This document shows, piece by piece, positions 27,901-36,128 of a DNA stretch of 64,000 nucleotides (position 1 is its first letter; each line of letters begins with the position of its first letter). Under the pieces are notes generated by a model that saw nothing but the letters and a program-made list of their open reading frames with translations, searched no databases and was not told where the DNA came from. Source of the DNA: an uncultured Geobacter sp. (GTDB lineage: Bacteria; Desulfobacterota; Desulfuromonadia; Geobacterales; Geobacteraceae); assembly GCA_937886325.1 (NCBI GenBank), contig CALABV010000229.1:1-64000 (forward strand), written 5' to 3'. The position numbers and the translations under genes were made by a program.

Positions 27901-30900
27901 ACCTCGCCGCTGTTGTCCAGAGACGTGGCGTTGATGGTTCCGCCGCGGAGTTGAAGACCCCCGGGATCGGCTCCGGTATTGGTAAAGGCTCCGCTGATGG
28001 TAAAGGTGCTCGAATCTCCGACCTGGACGAGCCCGGCATTGCCGAACGCCCCGGCTGTCGTGAAGTTCCGACCGTTCCGAATGGTGAAACTGCCGTCGGC
28101 GCTGTTCGTGGCGAGGCTGGTCAACGCATCGGTCCCGTTGTTCTGTTTCAGGTTGGAGTTGACGCCGTCCAGCAGGATGGTGGCGGCGTTGGTGACGATG
28201 GCGCCGGTCGGCAGTTGCAGGTTCCCCGGGCTTCCGGCTGTTCCGTAGACCGCATATGTTCCGCCGGTGAGGGTCGTGCCGCTGTAGTTTGCCAGGTGGT
28301 CCGTGACCTGGAGGGTGCTCCCGGCATTGGCCCGGAGGGTGCCGCTGTTGGTGAATCCCAGGTCGTCCCGCGGGTTGATGATAAGCGGTGTGGTCTGGTT
28401 GGCGAGGATCAGGCCCTGGTTGTTGAGGCCGATGAGGTTGACGCCCAGTTGACCGGCGCCCTGGATGGTGTGTCCGGCGGCGTTGGTGAGGGTCCCCACG
28501 GTCGTGCCGTTATAAATCCGGTTACGATCGCTGTTGCCCATGGTCAGGTTGCCGGTTCCGGACAGGGTGACGTCGCCGTTGATGCGCAGATTGGTATCGG
28601 AACCGGTCGAGTTCATCTGCAGGTCGCCGTTATTGATGATGGTCCCTTCCAGGTTGGCGGTCTGGCCGTTCTGCACCGCCACCTGGCCGTTGCTGGTAAG
28701 ATTGGTGAGGGTAGCGCCCTGGAGTTCGATGATGCCGCCGCTAGCGGTGTTCAGCGTTCCGCCGGTGATAGTGCTGCCGGAGAGAACCACCTTGGAGCCG
28801 TTCACGGCCTCAATAAGACCGGCCGCGCCGCCCGACGCATTGGCCAGGTCCGTGCTCAAGATGGTGAGCGTGCCGCCATCGGCCCGAAGGATACCCGTGT
28901 TGACGCGGCTGACATCGACCGCATCCCGCAGGTTGATGACCATGCCGGCGCTCTGGTTGGCGAGGATCAGGCCCTGGTTGTCGAGGCCGATAAGGTTGAC
29001 GCCCAGTTGGCCGGCGCCCTGGATGGTGTGTCCGGCGGCGTTGGTGAGCGTGCCTACGGACGACCCGTTCAGTATCCGGTTACGATCGCTGTTGCCCATT
29101 GTCAGGCTGCCGGGGCCGGTGAGGGTGATGTCGCCATTGATGCGCAGATCGGTCAGGGTGCCGCTGGAGTTCAGTTGCAGGACAGCGTTGTTGGTGATGG
29201 TCCCTTCCAGATAGCCGGTCTGTCCGTTCTGCACCGCCACCTGCCCGTTGTTGGCAAGATTGGTGAGGGTCGCGCCCTGGAGTTCGATGATGCCGCCGCC
29301 CGCGGTCTGTAGAGTTCCTCCGGAGATGGTGGTGTCATAGATCTCCACGGTGGAGGCGTTGAGCGCTTCGATGGCGCCCCCCGTGTTCGCGATGGTGTTC
29401 GAGCTGACAATCCTGAGCGTACCGCCGTTATCCGCCCGCAGGGTTCCGCTGTTGGCCCGGGTGGGGTTGTCGTCGCGCAGGTCGATGACGAGGGTTGTTC
29501 CGTTCTGGTTGGCGGTAATCAGCCCCTGGTTGTTCAACCCCATGAAGTTTATGCCCAGTTGTCCACCGCCCTGGATGGTGTGGGTCGCACTGTTGATGAG
29601 CACGTTGGTGGTGGGAGTGCCTTCCACCCCGAACACGCGATCGCTGTTCAGACCACCCAGGGTGAGCGTGCCGCTGCCGGCCAGGGTCACCGGGCCGGAG
29701 ATCCGCAGGTCTGCCAAGGAGCCGCTGGAAGTTAACTGCAGGGTGCCGTTGTTGGTGATCGTCCCCTGCAGCACGGCATTCTGGCCGTTTGCCACGTTGA
29801 TGAGTCCGGAGTTGGTGACAGTGTCCAGCAATGTGCCGTTCTGGAGCTGGATGGCGCCGCTGCCCGAGGTCTGCAGGGTTCCGCCGGTGATGGTGGTGTC
29901 ATTGATCTCCACGGTGGAGGCGTTGAGCGCTTCGATGGCGCCCCCCGTGTTCGCGATGGTGTTCGAGCTGACAATCCTGAGCGTACCGCCGTTATCCGCC
30001 CGCAGGGTTCCGCTGTTGGCCCGGGTGGGGTTGTCGTCGCGCAGGTCGATGACGAGGGTTGTTCCGTTCTGGTTGGCGGTAATCAGCCCCTGGTTGTTCA
30101 ACCCCATGAAGTTTATGCCCAGTTGTCCACCGCCCTGGATGGTGTGGGTCGCACTGTTGATGAGCACGTTGGTGGTGGGAGTGCCTTCCACCCCGAACAA
30201 GCGATTACTGTTCAATCCTCCCAGTGTGAGCGTTCCGGCGCCCGCCAGGGTAACCGGGCCGGAGATCCGCAGGTCAGCCAAGGAGCCGCTGGAGCTTAAC
30301 TGCAGGATGCCGTTGTTGGTGAAAGTTCCTGCAAGAAGCGCATATTGACCGTTGGCCACAGTAATCAGGCCGTTGTTGGTGACGGAATCAAGTGCCGTGC
30401 CCATCTGGAGTTGGATGACGCCACTGCCGGCAGTCTGCAGCGTTCCACCGCTGATAGTGCTGTTGACGATCTCCACCGTTGAGCCGTTCAAGGCTTCAAT
30501 CGTACCACCGGTGTTTGAGAAGGTTTCTGAACTCATAATCCTGAGGTTACCGCCGTTCTCCGCCCGCAGCGTTCCGCTGTTGGAGCGTGTGGGGTTATTG
30601 TCACGGAGGTCGATGATGAGATTCGTTCCGTTCTGGTTGGCGGTGATCAGGCCCTGGTTGTCCAGTCCCATGAGGTTGACGCCCAGTTGACCGCCGCCCT
30701 GGATGGTATGTGTCGCGCTGTTGATGAGCACGTTGGTGGTGGGCGTGCTTTCCAGCCCGAACACGCGATCGCTGTTCATCCCCCCCAGGGTGAGAGTGCC
30801 GGCGCCCGCAAAGGTGACCTGACCGGAGATGCGAATGTCGGTGGCACTGCCGGAGGAACTTAAGCGCAGGTCGCCGTTGTTCGTAACGGTGGGGCCGGCA

Positions 30901-31217
30901 ATGGTCAGGTCGCTGCCGTTGTTCAGGTCCAGGGTGTCGCCGGTGTCAATGGTGAGGTTGCCGATGGAGGCGCCGGTGGTGAGGTTGACGTACGACGTGG
31001 TGCCTGTCTTGCCGCCGTCGATGAAGACGTTGTAGGTCGTGCCGTTGGGGACCGTGTCCGGGGTCCAGTTGGTATTGAGGTTCCAGACCCCCGTGCCGCC
31101 GTCCCACGTAGCGTCATCCGCTAAAGACGTCGCGATTGGTAGGAAGAGAAAACCGACAAATACCAGAGCGCCAATCCACGGGACTGGGCTTCGTTCTCGT
31201 ATGGAGTAACCGTTCAT
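24909..31217 (-). CDS. giant repetitive PEP-CTERM surface protein
   Basis: The 2102-residue product begins with a signal peptide (hydrophobic LVFVGFLFLPIATSLA) and the start ATWDGGTGVWNLNTNW common in large secreted beta-helix proteins. Residues about 85-960 contain five related units of about 188 residues (NNG-LQL-SSG start, HTIQGGGQLG, NQGLI-ANQ). The second half has about six units of 120 residues (VRVG, DGYSEKLNA, DGAGTSGLG). The end is a PEP-CTERM sorting signal: VPEPSTLLLIGAGLLGIGLL followed by RRRCRK. PEP-CTERM proteins are processed by an exosortase and go to the surface or matrix. AAGGAGG precedes the ATG. Confidence 0.9.
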   Translation of the reverse strand: MNGYSIRERSPVPWIGALVFVGFLFLPIATSLADDATWDGGTGVWNLNTNWTPDTVPNGTTYNVFIDGGKTGTTSYVNLTTGASIGNLTIDTGDTLDLNNGSDLTIAGPTVTNNGDLRLSSSGSATDIRISGQVTFAGAGTLTLGGMNSDRVFGLESTPTTNVLINSATHTIQGGGQLGVNLMGLDNQGLITANQNGTNLIIDLRDNNPTRSNSGTLRAENGGNLRIMSSETFSNTGGTIEALNGSTVEIVNSTISGGTLQTAGSGVIQLQMGTALDSVTNNGLITVANGQYALLAGTFTNNGILQLSSSGSLADLRISGPVTLAGAGTLTLGGLNSNRLFGVEGTPTTNVLINSATHTIQGGGQLGINFMGLNNQGLITANQNGTTLVIDLRDDNPTRANSGTLRADNGGTLRIVSSNTIANTGGAIEALNASTVEINDTTITGGTLQTSGSGAIQLQNGTLLDTVTNSGLINVANGQNAVLQGTITNNGTLQLTSSGSLADLRISGPVTLAGSGTLTLGGLNSDRVFGVEGTPTTNVLINSATHTIQGGGQLGINFMGLNNQGLITANQNGTTLVIDLRDDNPTRANSGTLRADNGGTLRIVSSNTIANTGGAIEALNASTVEIYDTTISGGTLQTAGGGIIELQGATLTNLANNGQVAVQNGQTGYLEGTITNNAVLQLNSSGTLTDLRINGDITLTGPGSLTMGNSDRNRILNGSSVGTLTNAAGHTIQGAGQLGVNLIGLDNQGLILANQSAGMVINLRDAVDVSRVNTGILRADGGTLTILSTDLANASGGAAGLIEAVNGSKVVLSGSTITGGTLNTASGGIIELQGATLTNLTSNGQVAVQNGQTANLEGTIINNGDLQMNSTGSDTNLRINGDVTLSGTGNLTMGNSDRNRIYNGTTVGTLTNAAGHTIQGAGQLGVNLIGLNNQGLILANQTTPLIINPRDDLGFTNSGTLRANAGSTLQVTDHLANYSGTTLTGGTYAVYGTAGSPGNLQLPTGAIVTNAATILLDGVNSNLKQNNGTDALTSLATNSADGSFTIRNGRNFTTAGAFGNAGLVQVGDSSTFTISGAFTNTGADPGGLQLRGGTINATSLDNSGEVNGFGTIGVAVTNSGTVRAFGGVLSATGGITGPSGTVQVDPDGGLALGAASSAGTLAHNGSASDSLALGANNITVSTDYRNANFGTGNDFNRRANVTGSGLILASGAGAVTAQQLSGDIAGGPTSGNATLAFGNVHVGDLVTMNYQVGNANTGGPALRGAIQTAANGGSITDGRLSGTGVTASNWGPVSAGATTGNLAVSFNATGSGALTGQQVAIVNNFDNTNSQVLTITGAAYNLAAAGAHAPEPVTLGNVRVGGTFGAQAMSIANTAPTDGYSEKLNAAIAPTTGPVTAEGSFSGLEAGATDNGSLVVGISDTATAGLKTGTATISLASDGAGTSGLGITALPSQTVTVSGSVFRTAAPNTLAPVNFGIVHVGDVVQQSLSITNTAVNDGFSEKLNAGFGGVSDARILTSGSVSLLAPGATNNTGMVVGLDTGSVGTINGTVTVNFESDGAGTSGLGILALPSQDVPVSATISVTVLRLANPVINTAQPVQFGNVRIGTVAQTPLSITNAVPDDGYSESLLANASGASAGITAAGSFGPLAPSATNSTSIVVGIDTSTAGSRNGTATISFRSDGTGFGGTITDLADQNVSVQGAVYRLADPTVTTPTLTLAARVGDGLPTAGVGITNASPDIYTEGLNAGISTSSPGFTAGGTITNLGAGQANTSTLRVGLASTATAGITAGTANLTLASTGAGTTGAPDYDLAPQTVALTGKVYTPAVAQVESTTIDFGIVHRGDTVTAQTLAVTNAAPVTALNDVLRGSFGGASGPFTADGTLGTGVAAGATDAAGFTVTLNTATAGIFNGSANASFQSHNPDMADLALPEAVIDLQAQVNNYANPEFDFVSGDGALTGSGTLYTLDFGAILRGSGDESSSLRLLNDTVGPADMLAGYFDLSGASDFTLAGFDTFSGLAAGESLDDLLVRLDTSMLGLFTDTIILYAAGYNESGYYGAFDPIQLVLRGTVIEGGQQVPEPSTLLLIGAGLLGIGLLRRRCRK
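29341..30199 (-). repeat. exact 295-base direct repeat, 564-base period, inside the PEP-CTERM gene
   Basis: Bases 29341-29635 and 29905-30199 are identical on reading both copies. The spacing of 564 bases equals 188 codons, the protein repeat unit. The other units diverge at the DNA level, so these two were duplicated or homogenised recently. Confidence 0.93.
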
Positions 31218-31663
31218 GGGGACCCTCCTTCTTTCGTGCCACCCGTCGTACCTCCTGCTTCCCGAATCAGCCTGGCAACCTGCGAGTCGGATTTCACCGG
31301 CTCGATTGCCAGAATGTGTCTGGCGTTGATGTACATGAATTCAGGGCTGTGCCATTCCTTGCCCCGTTTTACCAGGATGTTCGATACCTGCTGGGTTTCC
31401 TTGTTCACCTGGCTCTGGATGTAGAACACGTCCGTCAGGAGCGGGTAATCGGCGCCCACGTCCTTCAGCTTGCCGATGAACGTCTGCCCGTTGGAAAGGA
31501 ACACCGCCTGATATTCGGACTTCAAGTCAATCTGCGGCCGCGTTGCACGTTCGCAGCCGCTGAGGAAAGGTAGAACGGCAAGTAAGAGAGCGAAACAGAA
31601 GGCCAGGATGCATGCATGCCTCATTTCTGAAATATTTTTCCGAAACGTATGGATTTTGATCAT
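31214..31663 (-). CDS. small lipoprotein cotranscribed with the PEP-CTERM protein
   Basis: The 149-residue product has a hydrophobic signal with lipobox LSGC (cysteine at about residue 37), then a compact domain with EYQAVFLSNGQTFIGKL, DVFYIQSQVNKE, RGKEWHSPEFMYINARHIL and EPVKSDSQVARLI. I do not recognise a named family. ATG 31663 has AGGGAGG upstream. Its stop overlaps the next start as ATGA, so translation of the giant protein is coupled to it. A role in anchoring or exporting the giant protein is inference. Confidence 0.82.
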   Translation of the reverse strand: MIKIHTFRKNISEMRHACILAFCFALLLAVLPFLSGCERATRPQIDLKSEYQAVFLSNGQTFIGKLKDVGADYPLLTDVFYIQSQVNKETQQVSNILVKRGKEWHSPEFMYINARHILAIEPVKSDSQVARLIREAGGTTGGTKEGGSP

Positions 31664-32129
31664 GGTTCCTCCCTTTGAACGTGAAAGTTCACAAAATGTA
31701 AGTTTTTTCGACATGCCTACGGGAAATCCCATGGGCTGATTGATGTAAAATTATTCATTGACATAAGATACCGTGCTCTCTCCAAGCTTATGGATTGTCG
31801 TCAGCCGGCAATCCCAATTAAATCAAATGGTTTCCTTCTTTCCTGCTTCATCATTCGCAGTGGTGTGATGTGGATCTCCTTCTTGTGGCTCTTGTCCGGC
31901 GTACCGGTTTGACACAAAACTTCCCTCATATAATGATGCAAATCTTGTGCGATATGTTGTAACTGTTTGATTTAGTTAATGTAATGCATCCGATGCACGG
32001 GAATGAACGGAAAGTGTAAAGCATTCCGACTGATGCAAGGCGTGCAGCCATCGGTGAGAAAAATCCTGGAGATGTGTCGGGGTATGCTATGATGGTTCCC
32101 CAAAAAATGAAGAAGAGGAGGGACACGTG
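31664..32129. other. divergent intergenic region with an inverted repeat
   Basis: This 466-base stretch lies between the lipoprotein operon and the hisF-like gene. It contains GGATTGTCG-N5-CGGCAATCC (31792-31814, one mismatch) and a plus-strand TTGACA (31909-31914) with TATAAT (31929-31934). That pair is only 14 bases apart, shorter than a normal promoter. No gene is seen. Confidence 0.55.
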
Positions 32130-32891
32130 ATGAACAAGCCGATTCGTATTATGCCGTGCCTGGACATGCAGAACGGACGCGTCGTCAAGGGAGTCCATTT
32201 CGTTGATATCCGGGATGCGGGGGATCCGGTGGAATGCGCTCAAGCCTATTGCCGTAACGGCGCCGACGAACTTGCCATGCTCGACATTACGGCCACCGTG
32301 GAAGGGAGGGCCACCATGCTGGAAGTGGTGAAGCGCGTCGCCGGGGTGACGACCGTGCCGTTTACCGTCGGCGGCGGCATTTCGGATGTGAAAGCGGCGG
32401 AGGCTGTGCTGCGCGCGGGTGCGAACAAGGTGTCGGTGAGCAGCGCCGCCTTCCGCAAGCCGGAACTGATCCCCGACATGGTCAGGGAATTCGGTCCGGA
32501 GGTGGTGACGGTTGCCATCGACGTGGACAGGAACGGCGCCATGCCTTCGGGGTATGAAGTCTATATCGACGGAGGGCGCACCGCTACCGGGGCGGATGCG
32601 GTGGAGTGGGCGCGGCGTGTCGACGGCTTTGGCGTCCCGGTCATCCTTCCGACGAGCAAGGCCGGCGACGGCGCGCGGACCGGCTTTGATCTGCCGGTGA
32701 TCAGGGCCATCAGGAACGCCGTTTCCGCCGAGGTTGTGGCATCCGGCGGAGCGGGACAGTTGGAGCACTTCTTCGAGGCCGTGGAGGCGGGAGCCACCGT
32801 GTTGCTGGCCGCATCCGTCTTCCATTTCGGACTCATCGGGATTCCCGAATTGAAAAAATACCTCCGCGGCCGGGGCGTGCCCGTCATGTGA
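32130..32891 (+). CDS. HisF-like (imidazole glycerol phosphate synthase cyclase) orphan
   Basis: The 253-residue TIM-barrel protein has the HisF marks RIMPCLDMQNGRVVKGVHFV (catalytic Asp12), FTVGGGISDV, TVAIDVDRNG (second catalytic Asp near 131) and VVASGGAGQLEHF. The active loop that reads TSMDRDGT in typical HisF is here TSKAGDGARTGFD, longer and without the first Asp. No hisH, hisA or hisI lies beside it; neighbours are a surface-protein operon and a radical SAM gene. It is either a relocated hisF or a paralogue with another partner. GAGGAGG precedes ATG 32130 (GTG 32127 possible). Confidence 0.8.
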   Translation: MNKPIRIMPCLDMQNGRVVKGVHFVDIRDAGDPVECAQAYCRNGADELAMLDITATVEGRATMLEVVKRVAGVTTVPFTVGGGISDVKAAEAVLRAGANKVSVSSAAFRKPELIPDMVREFGPEVVTVAIDVDRNGAMPSGYEVYIDGGRTATGADAVEWARRVDGFGVPVILPTSKAGDGARTGFDLPVIRAIRNAVSAEVVASGGAGQLEHFFEAVEAGATVLLAASVFHFGLIGIPELKKYLRGRGVPVM

Positions 32892-33007
32892 GGCGTTCGG
32901 GACGCCCGAACGTGTTTCCGCGAGGGGGCGGTTCGAGGCGGACGGTCGTCAACCGGACGACCCGCCGAAGAACCGCCCATGCGGCCTCCTTCCAGTATCA
33001 TTCCCCG

Positions 33008-34282
33008 TCACATGACGCAGTAGGGATGGTTTCTCATCCACTCGCGTACCTCCGGTCCGATCCACTCATCGAGCCCGCGCGCCAGGTAGAAGCGGGGGAA
33101 GAGCAGATCGTCCCCTTCGGCAATCACACCCTCTTCACGAGCCGTCTTTTCCAGCGGCGTTCCCGGGTAAATCCGGATCCCCGCCGTCAGTTTCAGCGTT
33201 TCCAGGTGGAGGGAGTCGGCGAATTCCAGGCTCTCACGCACCGATTCTCTCGTCTCGCCCGGCCCTCCCAGCAGGAGGAAGCCCAGCCTGCGGATGCCGT
33301 ATTTTTCGAGCAGTTTCGAGGTGGTCCGTACCTGTTCCACCTCGTATTTCTTGTTGAGGTTGCGCAGGATGGCGGGGCAGCCGCTTTCGAACCCGAGACT
33401 TGCCTCGATGCATCCGGCTTCCGCCATTTTCCGCACCAGGTCTTCGTCCACGAAACCGGGATAGAGGATGCAGTGCCAGCGGATTCTGAGACCGGCTGAG
33501 GAGAGCGACGCGCAGAGATCCTTCGCGTACTTCGGCGGGAGATTGAAGATGTTGTCGACAAAGTAGAAGTGCCTGAAGCCGGCCGCCACATGGCGGGCAA
33601 TCCCCTCCACCACGGTCTCGATCACGCGTTTTCTGATTACGGTACCTTCCAGGGCGGGCGTGGAGCAGTAGCTGCACCGCATGGGACAGCCGCGCCGGGT
33701 CTGGAAGGGGACCCAGACCCCCGTCCTGGCGTCCGCGGGAACGGACCAGAGCGAGGGGTCGGGGAGGGGGAACGTTTCGAGCCCCGCCCGCGCGCTCCGT
33801 CCCCTGTCCACCGTTGCGCCGGGGAGGCAGAGACCGGGGATTCCGGACAGGTCGTCCCGCCGTTCCAGGGCGCGGAGGAGCGCCGCAAACGCCGTCTCCC
33901 CTTCTCCGCAAATTCCCATGTCCGCCTTCAGGTAACGGAGCGCCGCTTCCGGGAAAATGCTGAATCCCGATCCCCCCACGACGATGGTCGCGTCTGAGGC
34001 GGCGCGGCACAGGGCAATGGTATCGCGCACCGCTTCCAGCAGGAACCCCGGATTCTCCCGGTTCTGGTCATCCACGTTCCTGGCCGAGACCCCGATCACG
34101 CCGGGGCTGTGCTCCCGCACGGCGTCACGGATGATTGAGGCATTGTCGCCGCTGCCCGGGAGAGTGAACATGCGCACCTCATGCCCTGCTTCCCGCGCGG
34201 CAACCGCAACCAGGTTGAGACCCAGCGGCAATGGCGTCACATGGCTCGTCTCGGAATTGGTGGAAATCAGCACTACTCTCAT
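33008..34282 (-). CDS. B12-binding radical SAM protein
   Basis: The 424-residue protein has an N-terminal cobalamin-binding Rossmann domain (VVLISTNSETSHVTPLPLG, VIGVSARNVDD, IVVGGSGFSIFPE), a linker, and a radical SAM barrel whose CxxxCxxC is in RRGCPMRCSYC at about residues 196-203. Later marks are FVDNIFNLPP and LGFLLLGGPGETRE. Proteins of this class methylate or rearrange unactivated carbons in lipids, cofactors or natural products. It is single and converges on the HisF-like gene. Substrate unknown. Confidence 0.9.
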   Translation of the reverse strand: MRVVLISTNSETSHVTPLPLGLNLVAVAAREAGHEVRMFTLPGSGDNASIIRDAVREHSPGVIGVSARNVDDQNRENPGFLLEAVRDTIALCRAASDATIVVGGSGFSIFPEAALRYLKADMGICGEGETAFAALLRALERRDDLSGIPGLCLPGATVDRGRSARAGLETFPLPDPSLWSVPADARTGVWVPFQTRRGCPMRCSYCSTPALEGTVIRKRVIETVVEGIARHVAAGFRHFYFVDNIFNLPPKYAKDLCASLSSAGLRIRWHCILYPGFVDEDLVRKMAEAGCIEASLGFESGCPAILRNLNKKYEVEQVRTTSKLLEKYGIRRLGFLLLGGPGETRESVRESLEFADSLHLETLKLTAGIRIYPGTPLEKTAREEGVIAEGDDLLFPRFYLARGLDEWIGPEVREWMRNHPYCVM

Positions 34283-34521
34283 GGGAAGTTCCTTTGTTCC
34301 CGCAACGGCGAAATCTCAGTGCGCTTCGTCCAACGGCACGTTTTCAGGGTATGCTCCGTGCACTGGTAATTCTAGCTTCCCTGCCGTCAAAACGCAATTC
34401 TTCAGGAGTCGTCCCGCGTCGGCCGCATTGCAGTCTCATGAACGGAGCAAGGATGACTTTGTGATGTCCGAAAAGAGGTGAAACCTGTGCGGGCCGCTTT
34501 GAGCGGGTAGCATTAGAGGGA

Positions 34522-34574
34522 AAATAGGGACACTTCCCTGTTTTCATAAAATAAATAGGGGAGTGTCCCTATTT
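34522..34574. repeat. REP-like hairpin, TAGGGACACTCCCC type
   Basis: AAATAGGGACACTTCCCT (34522-34539) and AGGGGAGTGTCCCTATTT (34557-34574) pair over 18 bases with one mismatch and a 17-base AT-rich loop. The sequence resembles hairpins dispersed near Y1 (RAYT-like) transposase genes, but no transposase is present here. Confidence 0.7.
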
Positions 34575-34796
34575 AGGGGGGTATAGGTTCAGGGCTTGAG
34601 AGTTTGAAGATGGGCAGGAAGTTCGAGGGTTAAATCCTGACTCCCATGGTCCCGGTTGACAGGGAAGCGGAAAAGTGACATATAAATGCGCGTGAAACCG
34701 GCACTGCTCTGATTTTTTATGATTCTGGGCGTGCGATTCTGTCGCGTAGTGGGGGGAGGATGGCTTCATCCGGGTGGTGCAGGTCCGGTCATTGAG

Positions 34797-34840
34797 AAAA
34801 GCCGCCTGGATCAGCGTTGTGCTGGTTCGGCGGTTTTTTT
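34797..34840 (+). terminator. intrinsic terminator without an obvious gene
   Basis: AAAAGCCGCC (34797-34806) pairs with GGCGGTTTTTTT (34829-34840) around a 22-base loop. The upstream 200 bases hold no protein gene, so it may end a small RNA or a decayed gene. Confidence 0.65.
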
Positions 34841-34952
34841 GTTTGATGAATGAACAATTCGGATGTTACAAATGTGGGAGATTAATTTTTGTGATAGATG
34901 GCGAAAATGGAAATAATGGAGATCCTTTAAGTGACCATGTAAGGGGGATGCT

Positions 34953-35153
34953 ATGGAAAACGCCCTTGTTGTAACGCCTTACCCTGAGGCATGGTCTGAA
35001 CGCGCTTGGGATACGTATCGCCGGATTCAGGTCAAGGACGCAAAGAAACGTCCGAATATCTTGCGCGCGGATGCGAAAGTGCCGTCTGCCGACCATTTGC
35101 AGGCTCATATCAGGGGCGGGCAGCCGGTATTCCTGCCGCGGATGCCGGCATGA
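34953..35153 (+). CDS. possible small protein or gene remnant
   Basis: This 66-residue frame starts with ATG after AAGGGGG at a good distance. It begins MENALVVTPYPEAWSE, with no signal or motif that I recognise. It ends 18 bases before the fucosyltransferase-like gene, so it could be a leader peptide or a degraded neighbour. Low certainty. Confidence 0.3.
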   Translation: MENALVVTPYPEAWSERAWDTYRRIQVKDAKKRPNILRADAKVPSADHLQAHIRGGQPVFLPRMPA

Positions 35154-35171
35154 TTTGATCAATGAGGACAC

Positions 35172-36128
35172 ATGATTACCGTTGAACCTTTGTTCGGTTT
35201 ATGCAACCGCATGCGAATGCTCGACGATGTCCTGTCAATCGCGCACCGGTGCCGGATGCCGATCCGCCTGGTCTGGAACAGAAACGCCGATCTCAATTGC
35301 CGCTTTGACGAACTCTTTCAGATACCGGACGGCATCATGGATCTGGTCCAACCCAGGAGATATTTTCTCAAAAAGTATGCCGGGCCGTTAATAAGTATCG
35401 GCACTCCGGAATTCCATCTTGATGTAAAGCTCAAGAACCTCCACCCGCTGCGAATGTTGCTGAACGTCATGGATACATTCGGCATGCACGGCGCGAAAGG
35501 GGAATTGATTCATATGCTGCGGCGCATCAACAAGCTGGTTTTCACCCATCGCAGATATGAAAGAACTTTCTACCTGGAAGAGGCGCGCCAACTCTTCGCG
35601 AAAGAATACGATTTCACCGGATTGCGCGAACACCGTTCCGTATACATGCAGGGCTACACGCGGCTGTTGAATTCCATCCAGATTTTCGACAGGTTCAAGC
35701 CGGTGGAACGGATCGGTGCCGAGATCGAAAACATTTGCTCATCGTTTGCACCTCATACCATCGGCGTGCACATTCGGAGGACCGATAACACCGCGGCCGC
35801 CGAAGAAAGCCCAACAGCGCGTTTTATATTCGAGATGAAAAGGGAGATTGCCCGCAATCCGGATACAATGTTCTTTCTCGCCACCGACTCGCCCGCCGAA
35901 GAGGGAGCAATGAGGAACCTCTTCCCCGACAAAGTCATCATTTACGAAAAATCCAGACTGAATCGTGGCGATCCCCAGGCAATCAAGGACGCCCTCGTGG
36001 ATCTTTGCTGCCTATCCAGAACGCGCGGAATACTGGCCAGTTTCGGGAGCACCTTTTCACGCACCGCCGCGTCCATGGGCAGAATTCCATGCCGGATAGT
36101 TCTGAAGAGCCGCGACGAGAAAGGCTAA
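35172..36128 (+). CDS. NodZ/O-FucT-like fucosyltransferase-family protein
   Basis: The 318-residue product starts with PLFGLCNRMRMLDDVLSIA, the N-terminal loop of GT-B fucosyltransferases, and has the donor-binding motif IGVHIRRTDN (about 197-206). In NodZ and protein O-fucosyltransferases the HxRRxD arginine contacts GDP. The ending RTRGILASFGSTFSRTAAS is also typical. It probably transfers fucose or a related GDP-sugar, and a GDP-fucose synthase gene is present at 3018. It stands alone in an accessory region. A GAGG site precedes the ATG. Confidence 0.78.
   Translation: MITVEPLFGLCNRMRMLDDVLSIAHRCRMPIRLVWNRNADLNCRFDELFQIPDGIMDLVQPRRYFLKKYAGPLISIGTPEFHLDVKLKNLHPLRMLLNVMDTFGMHGAKGELIHMLRRINKLVFTHRRYERTFYLEEARQLFAKEYDFTGLREHRSVYMQGYTRLLNSIQIFDRFKPVERIGAEIENICSSFAPHTIGVHIRRTDNTAAAEESPTARFIFEMKREIARNPDTMFFLATDSPAEEGAMRNLFPDKVIIYEKSRLNRGDPQAIKDALVDLCCLSRTRGILASFGSTFSRTAASMGRIPCRIVLKSRDEKG

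Larger units (their letters stand above)
34283..35171. other. long intergenic region with a REP-like hairpin and an orphan terminator
   Basis: This 889-base gap contains a long inverted repeat (34522-34574) and a terminator (34797-34840) that follows no recognised gene. It also holds one small open frame with a ribosome site (34953-35153). Other open frames here lack family likeness and ribosome sites. Confidence 0.6.

Noticed and set aside
27729..29312. 527-codon plus-strand frame with internal repeats
   Set aside because: Its repeats mirror those of the PEP-CTERM gene on the other strand, it lacks a ribosome site, and the surface-protein reading has a signal and sorting tail.
31909..31934. 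TTGACA and TATAAT upstream of the HisF-like gene
   Set aside because: Both hexamers are near perfect, but the 14-base spacer is too short for a normal sigma-70 promoter; kept only as a note in the intergenic entry.
34344..34547. 67-codon minus-strand frame beginning in the REP-like hairpin
   Set aside because: Start codon lies in the hairpin, no ribosome site and no protein likeness.
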